Shown here one piece after another: positions 11,201-18,831 of a DNA stretch of 64,000 bases (positions within the stretch are counted from its first letter, which is position 1; each line of letters starts with the position of its first letter). The notes below the pieces were generated by a model. The model saw only the letters and a list, made by a program, of their open reading frames with translations, was not told the origin of the DNA and searched no databases. The position numbers and the translations under genes were made by a program. This DNA is from Shewanella sp. MTB7. Its GTDB lineage: Bacteria; Pseudomonadota; Gammaproteobacteria; Enterobacterales; Shewanellaceae. The stretch spans positions 4,096,001-4,160,000 of the forward strand of contig NZ_CP085636.1 of assembly GCF_027571385.1 (NCBI RefSeq), written 5' to 3'.

Positions 11201-13951
11201 GAGAGCAGCCAAGCAGAAGTTAGTCTGCAGATAAAACCGAACGATGAAGCACTGCCCATATTAACGGTTCCCGAAGCCGTTAGTGTCCAAGCCCAAGGTT
11301 TATTTACCCGAGTTGATCTAGGCGTAGCAATCGCATTCGACAGTAAAGGTGAAGCGCTGCCAGTTAGCCTTCGATACGGACAGCCTCTATTCCAACCAGG
11401 TCGTCATTTGGTCTATTGGGAAACCACTGACAGTAACGGCAATACTAAAGTTGCCAGTCAACAGGTCGATGTCTACCCCTTAGTCAACTTCCATAAAGAT
11501 CAATTTGTTGTAGAGGGAACTTCAGCATCAGTTACTCTCTCCCTCAATGGCGATTCACCGCAATATCCCGTCGTTATCGACTTTACCCTTGAAGGCGATG
11601 CACGGGTAGATGAAGACTATCGTCTGTCCAGCCAGCAAGCTGTTATCACATCGGGACGGGATGTGACACTGATGATAGAGATCCTTGCTGACAATATCGA
11701 TGAGCCTAAGGAGCAGTTAGAACTGGTTATCGATGAGTCGGTTAATCGTGGCTATAAACCAAACCATACTCTATATATCGTTAACCACAATGTCGCACCA
11801 GAAATAGCGTTTGAGATAAGCCAAGCATCAGATCAAAGACAGATGCTTGGCATTGATGGCGGAGAGATCATTATTACCGCCAAATACTCAGATATTAACA
11901 GCAGTGATCAACTTACGCTCAGTTGGAATTTGAACACAATGCAGGTCCAAGATTTAGATCCATCAACCGATGTAATACGTTTCGACCCTATAGAGTTAGA
12001 ACCTGGCTACTATCCAATCAGAGCAGAGGTATCTGATGGGGTATTGGGCACCCAAGTTCAGGCCAACCTTCACTTAGTCGCCAGCTTGCCCACACTCGAC
12101 AATACTGATACTGATGGTGATATGATCCCGGATAATTTTGAAGGTTTTGGTGATGATGATCTAGACGGAGTCCCAAATTTCCAAGATGCACTACCGAGTT
12201 GTAACGTTCAGCCTGAGAATGTGGATGAACAGGTTCAATACCTCACTGAAGGGGAAGCTGGCGTATGCATTAACGTAGGCAGTATTGCCACTGGCGGGCA
12301 ACGAAACACTCTATTGCTTGATGAAGATGATGCATTACCAGAAGACAGTGAATTTCGCTTTAGCGGTGGAGTATTTGATTTTGTGGCTAGCGGCCTTCCA
12401 GTTCAAGGTAATCAATACCGTATTGTTCTACCCTTAACTAAGGCGATCCCCACCGATGCTATATACCGTAAATATAGTGAGACTCAAGGTTGGTACGACT
12501 TCGTTCAAGACGAATTTAATCAACTCCACAGTAGCCTGGGTGAACCCGGATACTGTCCATCTCCAGGGGATCTCAGTTGGCAAACAGGCTTAATAGAGGG
12601 AAGCTGGTGTATACAGTTAACAATCGTTGACGGTGGCCCTAATGATGACGATGGTGAAGCCAATTTTCACATCACAGATCCTGGCGGAGTTGCCACCATA
12701 AATACCAGCAACTTAGCGCCCCATGCTGAGGATGACATTGTGGTGCTTATTGAGTCCAGCTTGTTGCTGTTAGATCCAACACTGAATGATAGCGATCCTG
12801 AAGGCGGTAATATTCAGTTACTCAATGCTCAAGGCAGATTAGGTGCTGCTAGCATTAACCAAGCAGGCCTTTTGCAATATCAGGCACCTGCAGGTTACCT
12901 AGGAGAGGATGAAGTGCACTACACCATTATCGATAGAGAAGGCAATAGTGCCACCGCCCGCGTACTCATCACAGTTAAAGCAAATAAAATGCCAGTAACA
13001 GTAAACGATCACGCAACAACCGATGATAGAACCAGCATAGTGGTAGATGTGATCTCCAATGACATCGATGAGCAGGTGTTGCAGCTTATCTATGTCGATG
13101 CCGAAATAGGAAAAGTGGGTATCACGGCCAATGACCAGCTTCAATACACACCACAATTAGGTTATGAAGGAGAAGATCAGGTACTTTATCGCATTCAAGA
13201 TCCACTAGGTGCACAAATGGAAGGAATACTCATTGTGACAGTAGATGCATACCAGATAATTGAAGTGAAAAATGAGAGTAGTGGCGGCTCAATGGGCTTA
13301 TTTAGTGCCGCTCTGCTGCTATTATTGGGAGCCTTGAGGCGAAGTAAGGGCCTTATAAGCTTACTAAGTGTTAGTCTGATATTTTGTGGCGCAGCCCATG
13401 CACAATGGAGTGTTAATGCCCAAAGCGGCTATAGCCGGACATCAAGTGACGTTGACATATCACAACTTGAAAGCCTCGGCTTACTGGTTGATCAGTTCTC
13501 AAATAATAATAGAGATTGGAGTTGGAGCCTAGGCATAGACTATGAGGTAGTTCCAAACTGGCAAGTAAACTTAGGCTATCAAAATCTGGGTAACTATGAA
13601 TTTAGCGTTCAAGGAGAGGCATTGAGCCTAGCTCCCATTATTGGGTTGGCCTCCACTTTGGGTCCACGTTCAGCAACGGGAATCGACCTCGGACTCAGTT
13701 ATCGCTGGGAGGTGAGTGATTCTATCGGTTTAATGCTAGGTGGTGGTTTCTGGTTCTGGGAGAGTGATTTTACTAGCCTAATAAACCAGACACGGGTAAG
13801 TATTGATGAAAATGGCAGTGACTGGTTTAGTGATATATCAGTTTACTGGAGAATTGCTCCCCAATGGCAGATAGATCTAGGATGGCAACGCTTCATTATT
13901 GATAAGAATCATATCGACAACGGCTTTGCGCGTATCAGCTTTATGTTTTAA
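5213..13951 (+). CDS. Giant secreted multi-Ig/cadherin-like protein with C-terminal beta-barrel
   Basis: A 2912-residue surface protein. I chose ATG 5213 because AGGA (5201-5204) is then 8 bases away; ATG 5204 has no room for a ribosome site. A signal peptide covers residues 1-24. After a non-repetitive domain (about 25-170) come two ~160-residue repeats (about 176-495, each with a YTEGDG or YNEGDG motif), cadherin-like and bacterial Ig-like modules, and three copies of a GHxVxIDQ-type module (near 827, 930, 1441). Next are tandem-95/He_PIG modules (1542-2015, LSGTP and NDAP signatures), a Calx-beta-like unit (about 2092-2190) and thrombospondin-3-like calcium repeats (DTDGDMIPDNFEG, near 2300). 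The end is exceptional: GlyGly at 2691-2692 plus a hydrophobic stretch and RR (GlyGly-CTERM-like), then a signal-peptide-like segment ending GAAHA at 2730, then a 182-residue OmpA/OmpW-type barrel ending in FMF. Probably an adhesin or matrix protein. Confidence 0.85.
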   Translation: MNRLSLHTMTLIAVTIFSPWVHSAADVDFIGVVANANLGQPYIHGDFTFDQDVSGGGAEFIGIIGGGAIGNVDGGLNSNIVTFKTTDGSEFSLVSFQLESAAGDDIYLVSAYKDGTILIGESWNLTGQYGSYFTFTPTSTLFNDTDEIRISNNDNSIGFIVVNLDNIDVDVAVPPNSAPITANFNGDSFSYTEGDGTQTLDQGTSATLTDADSANLNDGNLTLTITSGKDATEDLLSIDTSGSVTLAGITAGNNVSITGPGVVGTLGNNIAAGNDFVINLNATATPAHLQTLVRALTYQNSDIDNPTTGARNIRLTVNDGDGGTSANADITVTVAGSNDAPVLTNLSGDSLNYNEGDGAKLIDQAANASLNDVDSSDFNTGNLSVSIITNKDAAEDILGFDNSVTTSGGAGDTVTISATNVGTLANSISAGNDLVVNFTNNANPALIQALIRSVTYTNSDNLIPTQSTRTVRFTVSDGDGGTSSNNDTSVIVSQVNGAPLGSNKTLTPNQASILPLTTSDFSYSDPEGDTLNRITIINAPASGSLWVDLDASNSINNAESALTSSDTVTKANLDASLLKYSPSGSTSTNFTFTVNDGSADSASNYTITLTVNAQPTVTINQASGQSDPTNNATVTFDVVFNESISGFDITDIDLSGDVTANVTSVSASSGTGFTVTTNINANEGDIIAQIIAGGVTDASGATNQPSTSTDNTIEYDISAPASPSGLDLVISSDSGNSDSDNLTSDTTPEISGNGETGASITLFSDIDHSGTLNGSEASVTTSVSTGTWSVSMPTIASTSHSLKAFQTDPAGNASPVSATLTIEIDTVAPSGHGAVIDQDPINNGNQDSVSFTFTAGEVSSNYSYTLTSSGGGTPLTGTGTLSTAIDTITNIDVSSLTDGTLTLSTILTDAAGNSAAAVNDTSVKDSSAPNGHDVSIDQALILTSNDNALSFTFSGAESGANFVYTINSSGGGSINGTGSLTTVNDTISNIDMTSLSDGVLTLSVVVTDINGNAATAVIDTVNKDALGPVIQSVGLNTGNIKADETILVSVQFDDIVILSGSNSTATLSIGGISRTAVYTSGHNTSSLDFSYTVISGDNDSDGVTLTSVQGNSDTAKDANGNDVDFSFTAFTEANLLVDTQTPVVATPLQASQTVNADTLTLSQNNYPEDGITVIALSDSDGNGIADNNTPLASITSNSGSWSLTLNLSQNADNYFILRTTDQAGNMTDTAIGNYLEDSIAPDDAIILSPIAHVYQSTNTITIQGSQSENGVSVSLYSDADNNGVADSNTAVASSVVVANSWNIALTLSDNTNANYVVIAQDDAGNSAQAVDLVTLTHDNINPIADITIVTSLDNTPTLRGSVTDAGGIANLSFTLEASDNTIFGPFDADSFSDINSGEWLDSELASTLIDDSYDAHLSPIDLAGNTQILTISDAIRIDTISPNGYSIEIEQDRIDTNNESALSFIITGGNIGESFIYQISDGSSSVTGSGTINISNNSNSQTISNIDVSSLNEGTLTLTLSLTDIAGNQGLNVTDSLNKFYNLAPVITQGNTITVTMSEDATPTPFSLNLTASDQDGDSLNWQITSGTNKGAALLQVSGYNTTVSYLPTANFNGNDSLTVQVSDGSLTSQITINIVITAVNDAPRISGNPITSISEDIPFNFAPVVSDIDSTLLSCSISGLPTWASFNTVTGVLSGTPTNANVGTHEHIIITVKDNLGAIKSLPSFSITVTNVNDAPVISGSPASSVDEDSLYSFTPTMLDADSDDTHQFSISNKPDWANFNNSNGTLSGTPVNENIGTSSNIIISVTDSANATASLSVFSIEVNNTNDVPVLHTSELEAKEDSELLFSLNISDDDNDELTLTLVTQPQHGSLNTSGSLWRYQADTNYHGDDNFTILINDEETSSEPIEVSINVLPVNDAPQAHNDSFELDYTPNRNYSLPVLANDQDVDEDTLTLVSAQSSLGEVIIENEALLLTLNSGVTGDINLSYLIVDPDGESSQAEVSLQIKPNDEALPILTVPEAVSVQAQGLFTRVDLGVAIAFDSKGEALPVSLRYGQPLFQPGRHLVYWETTDSNGNTKVASQQVDVYPLVNFHKDQFVVEGTSASVTLSLNGDSPQYPVVIDFTLEGDARVDEDYRLSSQQAVITSGRDVTLMIEILADNIDEPKEQLELVIDESVNRGYKPNHTLYIVNHNVAPEIAFEISQASDQRQMLGIDGGEIIITAKYSDINSSDQLTLSWNLNTMQVQDLDPSTDVIRFDPIELEPGYYPIRAEVSDGVLGTQVQANLHLVASLPTLDNTDTDGDMIPDNFEGFGDDDLDGVPNFQDALPSCNVQPENVDEQVQYLTEGEAGVCINVGSIATGGQRNTLLLDEDDALPEDSEFRFSGGVFDFVASGLPVQGNQYRIVLPLTKAIPTDAIYRKYSETQGWYDFVQDEFNQLHSSLGEPGYCPSPGDLSWQTGLIEGSWCIQLTIVDGGPNDDDGEANFHITDPGGVATINTSNLAPHAEDDIVVLIESSLLLLDPTLNDSDPEGGNIQLLNAQGRLGAASINQAGLLQYQAPAGYLGEDEVHYTIIDREGNSATARVLITVKANKMPVTVNDHATTDDRTSIVVDVISNDIDEQVLQLIYVDAEIGKVGITANDQLQYTPQLGYEGEDQVLYRIQDPLGAQMEGILIVTVDAYQIIEVKNESSGGSMGLFSAALLLLLGALRRSKGLISLLSVSLIFCGAAHAQWSVNAQSGYSRTSSDVDISQLESLGLLVDQFSNNNRDWSWSLGIDYEVVPNWQVNLGYQNLGNYEFSVQGEALSLAPIIGLASTLGPRSATGIDLGLSYRWEVSDSIGLMLGGGFWFWESDFTSLINQTRVSIDENGSDWFSDISVYWRIAPQWQIDLGWQRFIIDKNHIDNGFARISFMF

Positions 13952-14463
13952 CCGCTCTAGGTTATGGCCCTATCGCGCACACTAAAATAAATATAACGTC
14001 GGTGTCCTATCATTTTTCTGGCCACCGCCTATCTTCATATAGCAAGTTAATATTAGCTTGCAGCCCATCCTTCCTATCAATTCTGCCAAAAGCTTGATCA
14101 GTTCAAAACACTTATAAACTCGATATTAAGGGGGATGGCAAACATAATGACTAAAAAACCAGAGTGGAATAAATTATTTTATTAACACAATATTAACCTA
14201 ATAATTTCCTATTCATGTCTTAAACAACAGTTAAAGTAACCGATATTACTGAGTTTTTTTATAAACACTAATTTAAAACAAGCTTGAAAGTCGCTTGATT
14301 ACTGGCTTTGTGAAAAAAATAACTATTGCCTCCTCTGGTCTAATCAGTTAACAATAATGAAACATGGTTACTTTTCATACAAGATTGACTTAAATCAACA
14401 AGAGAGATAACCACTAACAAGATGATTGATGATCATTTTAACAAGACAAAACTGGGGAACTTT
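13952..14463. other. AT-rich intergenic region before lipase operon
   Basis: About 510 bases, strongly A/T rich, without a plausible gene, clear terminator or recognisable operator. It presumably contains the lipase promoter. Confidence 0.5.
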
Positions 14464-15381
14464 ATGAAAACATGGCTCACTGTTATTTCACTCCTTTTAA
14501 TCAGCTTATTTTACCCTGCTCAATCCGACGCTGCCGCGACTAAATACCCTGTTGTACTGGTTCATGGCTTCATGGGCTTTGATGATGCATTAGGAATAGA
14601 TTATTTTTATGGTATTCCTCGTGCTTTGAGAAACCAAGGCGTACAGGTTTTTGTTGCAAGAGTATCACCGGTTAACTCATCTGAAGTCAGAGGTGAGCAA
14701 CTCAGACGTTACGTACAATCGGTACTTGCTTATACTGGCGCTCAAAAGGTGAACTTAATAGGCCACAGTCATGGCGGACCAACTGCACGCTATGTGGCCA
14801 GTGTAAGTCCCCAAATGGTCGCAACGGTAACCTCTGTTGGTGGAGTGAATTGGGGCAGTAGCTTCGCTGATTTTCTTAGGGGAGCTATTCCTGTCAACTC
14901 TTGGGTAGAGTGGTCAGTCAACATTGCATTTAATACGTTATCTCGACTCGTTACAGGTGTATCTGGTGGTGGAAACTACCCTGCTGATACATTAGCCTCT
15001 ACAGAGTCTCTCACCACCCGCGGTTCTATCAAGTTTAACCAGAAATATCCCGAAGGCATACCAAACCAGTATTGTGGTTATGGATCTGCAAGAGCTAATA
15101 ATGGGGTAAATTACTACTCTTGGTCAGGAACAAGTCATAGAACCAACTTTTGGGATGCCAGTGATGCGGCATTAAACGTGACAAGTTGGGTATTTAACGA
15201 ACCTAATGATGGTCTAGTATCACGATGTAGTTCTCACTTAGGAAAAGTGATCCGCGACAACTATAATATGAACCACTTAGATGAAATAAATCAGTTATTT
15301 GGTTTAGTAAGCTGGCGTGAAACTAATCCAAAAACCTTATACAAAGCACATATTAACCGTCTTGCAAATAGTGGATTTTAA
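14464..15381 (+). CDS. lipA: Secreted triacylglycerol lipase (family I, foldase-dependent)
   Basis: A 305-residue extracellular lipase hydrolysing triacylglycerols. Signal peptide at about residues 1-24 (MKTWLTVISLLLISLF ... SDAAA). The oxyanion motif is VVLVHGFMG (30-38), and the nucleophile is Ser102 in IGHSHGG. The acid and base are in NDGLVSRC and MNHLDEIN, and two cysteines (NQYCGYG and SRCSSH) match the conserved disulphide of Pseudomonas/Burkholderia family I.1-I.2 lipases. The ATG at 14464 is preceded by GGGGA at 14454-14458; an upstream ATG adds 14 unlikely residues. It overlaps the foldase start by one base (TAATG), so the two are translationally coupled. Export should be Sec plus type II secretion. 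Confidence 0.93.
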   Translation: MKTWLTVISLLLISLFYPAQSDAAATKYPVVLVHGFMGFDDALGIDYFYGIPRALRNQGVQVFVARVSPVNSSEVRGEQLRRYVQSVLAYTGAQKVNLIGHSHGGPTARYVASVSPQMVATVTSVGGVNWGSSFADFLRGAIPVNSWVEWSVNIAFNTLSRLVTGVSGGGNYPADTLASTESLTTRGSIKFNQKYPEGIPNQYCGYGSARANNGVNYYSWSGTSHRTNFWDASDAALNVTSWVFNEPNDGLVSRCSSHLGKVIRDNYNMNHLDEINQLFGLVSWRETNPKTLYKAHINRLANSGF

Positions 15382-16343
15382 TGCAAAATAAAAGCAGCAA
15401 TAACAGCCCTCTCCCTACAGCACGTATTTTGCTTTTAAGCTTAATATTGATCTTAATGGGGGGGGGGCTTATCTACTTCAATGGTCCACACGACGTCTTC
15501 GAAGGCCATACTCTACACAGCGGAAATGAGATACCTCAAACTCAACCGGAGTTGGTTGCAGAAGGTATAACAACTCCCATCTCTACAGGATTATCACAGC
15601 TCATTCTGAATCAACAGCTGAGATGGGATTTTGATGATCTCATTCTGACGCACCAAGAAACCGGTCAAACGATAACTTCCCTGTTATTCGCACTTTCGAA
15701 GCAACGTAATTTAACCCCTGACGCCCATCATTATTTAATGGATCTATTTAATCGATATCGAGACTACAAAATAGCCTTGGTTGAGGTAAAGAAGATGGGG
15801 CCAAACATGCTTAATGAACTCGATATTGAAGATACACTCGATTTTATAGAACGAGCTCATCAAAGTCAATTTGATTACTTTACTCAAATAGAGATAGATG
15901 CGTTTTTTAGTGATGAGAATGCCTATGATATTCAGGCTATTGAGAGAATGGCTATCCTACAAGATAGTTCGCTTTCCAGTGAACAGAAACAGATGTTAAT
16001 TGCCCATCAAATAAGCCAGATGGATGCCGAAGAGAGAGAGGTTTATGAACCTAGTCTACAGGTTTTTAATATTGTCGATAATCTTGAAGGCAAAAGCAGC
16101 CAACTCAACGAATTCACACCTGAGGTGATCGAACGCATTGAACAACTAAAAAAGGATGAGCAAGTTTGGAAAACAAAAATTACCGATTTTCTGGCTTTTC
16201 AAGTTCAAAGTAGAAATGAACAAACTGATGACACTCTCGCGCAAGAAACTATAGATAATTATCAAAATAGAAACTTTAGTGCCAACGAACTTAAACGGCT
16301 TCAAGTGTATATCGACAACCCCGAGTTATTAAATACCCATTAG
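15381..16343 (+). CDS. lifO: Lipase-specific foldase (Lif) with poly-G tract
   Basis: A 320-residue inner-membrane-anchored periplasmic chaperone that folds the lipase encoded just upstream. One N-terminal membrane segment (about residues 16-34) is followed by a helical, acidic, glutamine-rich body typical of Lif. The family motif R-x-x-F-D-Y-(F/C)-L-S-A-x-G-E is only partly kept: LRWDFDDLILTHQETG. The start overlaps the lipase stop. A run of ten G bases (15458-15467) codes the last base of Met26 and Gly27-29 inside the membrane anchor. A one-base slip there would truncate the foldase and abolish active lipase, so this may be a phase-variable switch (inference). Confidence 0.88.
   Translation: MQNKSSNNSPLPTARILLLSLILILMGGGLIYFNGPHDVFEGHTLHSGNEIPQTQPELVAEGITTPISTGLSQLILNQQLRWDFDDLILTHQETGQTITSLLFALSKQRNLTPDAHHYLMDLFNRYRDYKIALVEVKKMGPNMLNELDIEDTLDFIERAHQSQFDYFTQIEIDAFFSDENAYDIQAIERMAILQDSSLSSEQKQMLIAHQISQMDAEEREVYEPSLQVFNIVDNLEGKSSQLNEFTPEVIERIEQLKKDEQVWKTKITDFLAFQVQSRNEQTDDTLAQETIDNYQNRNFSANELKRLQVYIDNPELLNTH
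15458..15467 (+). repeat. Homopolymeric G10 tract inside foldase gene
   Basis: Ten consecutive G bases within codons 26-29 of the foldase. Other G/C runs noticed in the window do not exceed about seven. Candidate slipped-strand contingency tract. Confidence 0.8.
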
Positions 16344-16403
16344 CCGAATAAGTTCTGCATAAACAATCAACATATATTCTCTCTTAGAAGTGACTTTACG
16401 AGA

Positions 16404-16967
16404 CTAAATAGCCGGGACTGATATCAGCATGATTGAGACAAAATCATTGACCCCTTGTTGACGCTCAGCCCCATCTTTTTCAAAATCAGTAAACCCCTGA
16501 CCCAATGCACGCCAAACAGGTTCAGGGAATTTAGGATTAAACAGTGCGACTAGCACTGATCCTTTCTCATATTTTTCCATATCCACACCGAAGGTAGATA
16601 ACCCAGGTACCAACCCCGCTTTGTTTAGGATCTCGCTATCACTCATATCAGAGCTTAATGCTACACCAAAGCCTACCAGTAATGCCGGAGAATATTGATT
16701 TGACACAAGTCGATAACCTTTCGCCTCCATCACTTTCTTTAAAGAAAACTGCATATTTTTGATCACTGTATCATTATCGACCCTATCATCAGCAATCACT
16801 TTAGCAAGTGTCGGATGCCAAGCAAAATCTCGAGTCTGGGGGGATAAAAAACCAAGGTCACCAGTGGCAACCATTGTCGTACGATGTGAAGTAGGCACCA
16901 TGACTTCAGAGACAGTACAGGCACTTAACGTAGAGATAAGCAATAAAGCGCAAATTTGTTTTATCAT
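16404..16967 (-). CDS. DUF4136-like outer-membrane lipoprotein
   Basis: A 187-residue lipoprotein. The lipobox is LSAC (Cys17) after MIKQICALLLISTL. The mature part, with TRDFAWHPTLAKV, LKKVMEAKGYRLV, PALLVGFGVAL and a C-terminal VSIMLISVP, resembles DUF4136 proteins of unknown function. It is convergent with the foldase gene and divergent from the DUF1415 gene, so probably monocistronic. The ribosome site is weak (GGTAA just before the ATG). Confidence 0.75.
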   Translation of the reverse strand: MIKQICALLLISTLSACTVSEVMVPTSHRTTMVATGDLGFLSPQTRDFAWHPTLAKVIADDRVDNDTVIKNMQFSLKKVMEAKGYRLVSNQYSPALLVGFGVALSSDMSDSEILNKAGLVPGLSTFGVDMEKYEKGSVLVALFNPKFPEPVWRALGQGFTDFEKDGAERQQGVNDFVSIMLISVPAI

Positions 16968-17155
16968 ATGATTACCATTTAACTTCCATGTTATTGATAT
17001 TAATTAAAACAAGATTAACCTAAGCTGACCCATTAGTCATTCATCCTGTAAATCCATAAAGCACTCTTGCTTGTTGTATCTATCATCCCTATGATCACCC
17101 TCTAAATAAGGGATACTCAGCCTTATCGGTAAAAGTAAAATTGAAAGAGGCAAGC

Positions 17156-17731
17156 ATGACACAGCAAGAACACGACACTGAACTTCAATTATTCACCGAT
17201 CATACGCAAAACTGGGTCGAGCGTATGATAATGAAGTACAACATCTGTCCCTTTGCACGACGTGAAGTCGAGCGTCGCAGTATTCGCTATGCCGTCATTG
17301 ATGAATCTAAAATGCACAATGTTCTCGAAGCATTAATTAAAGAGTGCCAGTATTTAGATGCAAATCCTGAGATTGAAACCACACTCTTTATTGTTCCGCG
17401 AGGATTTGAAGGGTTTTATCCATATTTGGATCTTGTGGACATAGCAAACGATCTACTTGTGGAGCAGGGTTATGAAGGTGCCTATCAACTTGCCAGTTTC
17501 CACCCTGATTACTGTTTCGATGGCGAACCTATGGACGATCCATCTAACTACACTAACCGCTCACCCTACCCAACACTTCACATCATTCGCGAAGTCAGTA
17601 TGGAATTAGCCTTAGAAAATTATAATGACCCTGAATCTATTCCTGAGCGTAATATCGCTTTTGCACAGAAAAAAGGCAGTGATTTTTTTGCAAGAGTATT
17701 AGCTGGCTGCATGGGCAAAACATCACACTAA
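17156..17731 (+). CDS. DUF1415 family protein
   Basis: A 191-residue cytoplasmic protein of the DUF1415 family; function unknown. Recognisable blocks are NWVERMIMKYNICPFARRE and QLASFHPDYCFDGEPMDDPSNYTNRSPYPTLH, the latter containing conserved His, Asp and Cys that could bind metal or act in catalysis (inference). The ATG at 17156 has AGAGG 5 bases upstream, better than a TTG at 17141. It stands alone between a divergent lipoprotein gene and a convergent operon. Confidence 0.85.
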   Translation: MTQQEHDTELQLFTDHTQNWVERMIMKYNICPFARREVERRSIRYAVIDESKMHNVLEALIKECQYLDANPEIETTLFIVPRGFEGFYPYLDLVDIANDLLVEQGYEGAYQLASFHPDYCFDGEPMDDPSNYTNRSPYPTLHIIREVSMELALENYNDPESIPERNIAFAQKKGSDFFARVLAGCMGKTSH

Positions 17732-17781
17732 TGTTACCACCATCTTAAGGCTGCAGCCTCTCAAATAGGGCTGCAAACCAC

Positions 17782-18831
17782 TTAATGACAGTAGACAAAG
17801 CCACCATAAAGGTATTTTGTTGCCTCCGCTCCCAACACTAATACCTTATCTCCCTTTAAGAGTCGACCACTGTTGACTAGTTTGGCAAAACTTACCCATA
17901 TTGCCGCTGAACCCTGATTTCCAAAGTGCTTGGCATCATTTATAATACGTTCAGGCTCAATACCTAGCGCTTCTGCTAGCATAATATCAATATGTCCATT
18001 TGCCTGATGAGGTAAAATATAGGTAAAGTCGTCTAATTGATAACCTCTGGACAATACAGCTTGCAGGCCTAATTCAAATAACTGACTGCCATTGGCACGC
18101 ACAGCTTCGGTGTTATGATGAAAACGAGTCATCTCCCCGTTACCTACATCCATTGAACCAGAGTCCAGATAAAACCCCGGTTCCTTACCCTCACCAATTT
18201 GCCCCAAATAAATATCGGTTAACCGTCCCTCTTCCCCTTTAGCTGGACCTAATATCACAGCCCCTGCACCGTCTCCCATCTGCACATAATTCACCAACTG
18301 TTCAGTGGTTAAAAATGACTTAGCAATCTCAAAATATACTGAACCAGTTTCAATACCTACTATAGCTACTGGTGCCTCATCGATGGAGCAAAACGCCGAT
18401 GCGATCTGCAGCGCATTGGCAAAGCCAGTACAGGCTTGTCGGAGCTCTAAGTAAGGTCCTTGGAAACTAAGCCTGTCAGCCAACCAAGCCGCATTGGGAG
18501 GAACCTGAGTATGAGGAGTACAAGTATGACTAAGTAGATACTCTAACTCATTTATATCAAGGTTAGCCTTACCTAATACTTGAGTAAGTACTTCAACTCC
18601 CAGATCGATACTACTGGGAGAGGGTTGGCTCTTTGCCTCTGCTAAATCTCGAACCAAATAACGACTTTCAACCCCTAAACGCTTAGCAATAGTTCTGGCC
18701 TTACGTTTAGCCAAGGCGCCACAATGTTCACCTAAAGCCGTTAATAGCGTCTCATTTGAAACCCGTTTATTAGGCAATACAAAGGCTGATGACAACAGAG
18801 TCAACTCATTTTTTGCAAACTTTACACCCAT
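17782..18831 (-). CDS. Beta-ketoacyl-ACP synthase III (FabH-like)
   Basis: A 349-residue thiolase-fold condensing enzyme. The KAS III triad is visible: Cys134 in LRQACTGFANAL, His275 in LPHQANGH and Asn305 in HFGNQGSAA. This suggests decarboxylative condensation of an acyl-CoA or acyl-ACP starter. It is not in a fatty-acid synthesis cluster, so it is probably a specialised paralogue rather than housekeeping FabH. Its start overlaps the upstream di-iron gene by 10 bases (ATGGGTGTAA), so it is the third gene of a coupled operon with an RND exporter and a ferritin-like protein. Substrate unknown; a role in a secreted or envelope lipid is inference. Confidence 0.88.
   Translation of the reverse strand: MGVKFAKNELTLLSSAFVLPNKRVSNETLLTALGEHCGALAKRKARTIAKRLGVESRYLVRDLAEAKSQPSPSSIDLGVEVLTQVLGKANLDINELEYLLSHTCTPHTQVPPNAAWLADRLSFQGPYLELRQACTGFANALQIASAFCSIDEAPVAIVGIETGSVYFEIAKSFLTTEQLVNYVQMGDGAGAVILGPAKGEEGRLTDIYLGQIGEGKEPGFYLDSGSMDVGNGEMTRFHHNTEAVRANGSQLFELGLQAVLSRGYQLDDFTYILPHQANGHIDIMLAEALGIEPERIINDAKHFGNQGSAAIWVSFAKLVNSGRLLKGDKVLVLGAEATKYLYGGFVYCH

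Noticed and set aside
17782..18831. KAS III as OleA of a long-chain olefin cluster
   Set aside because: No oleB, oleC or oleD partner is adjacent; neighbours are an exporter and a di-iron protein.
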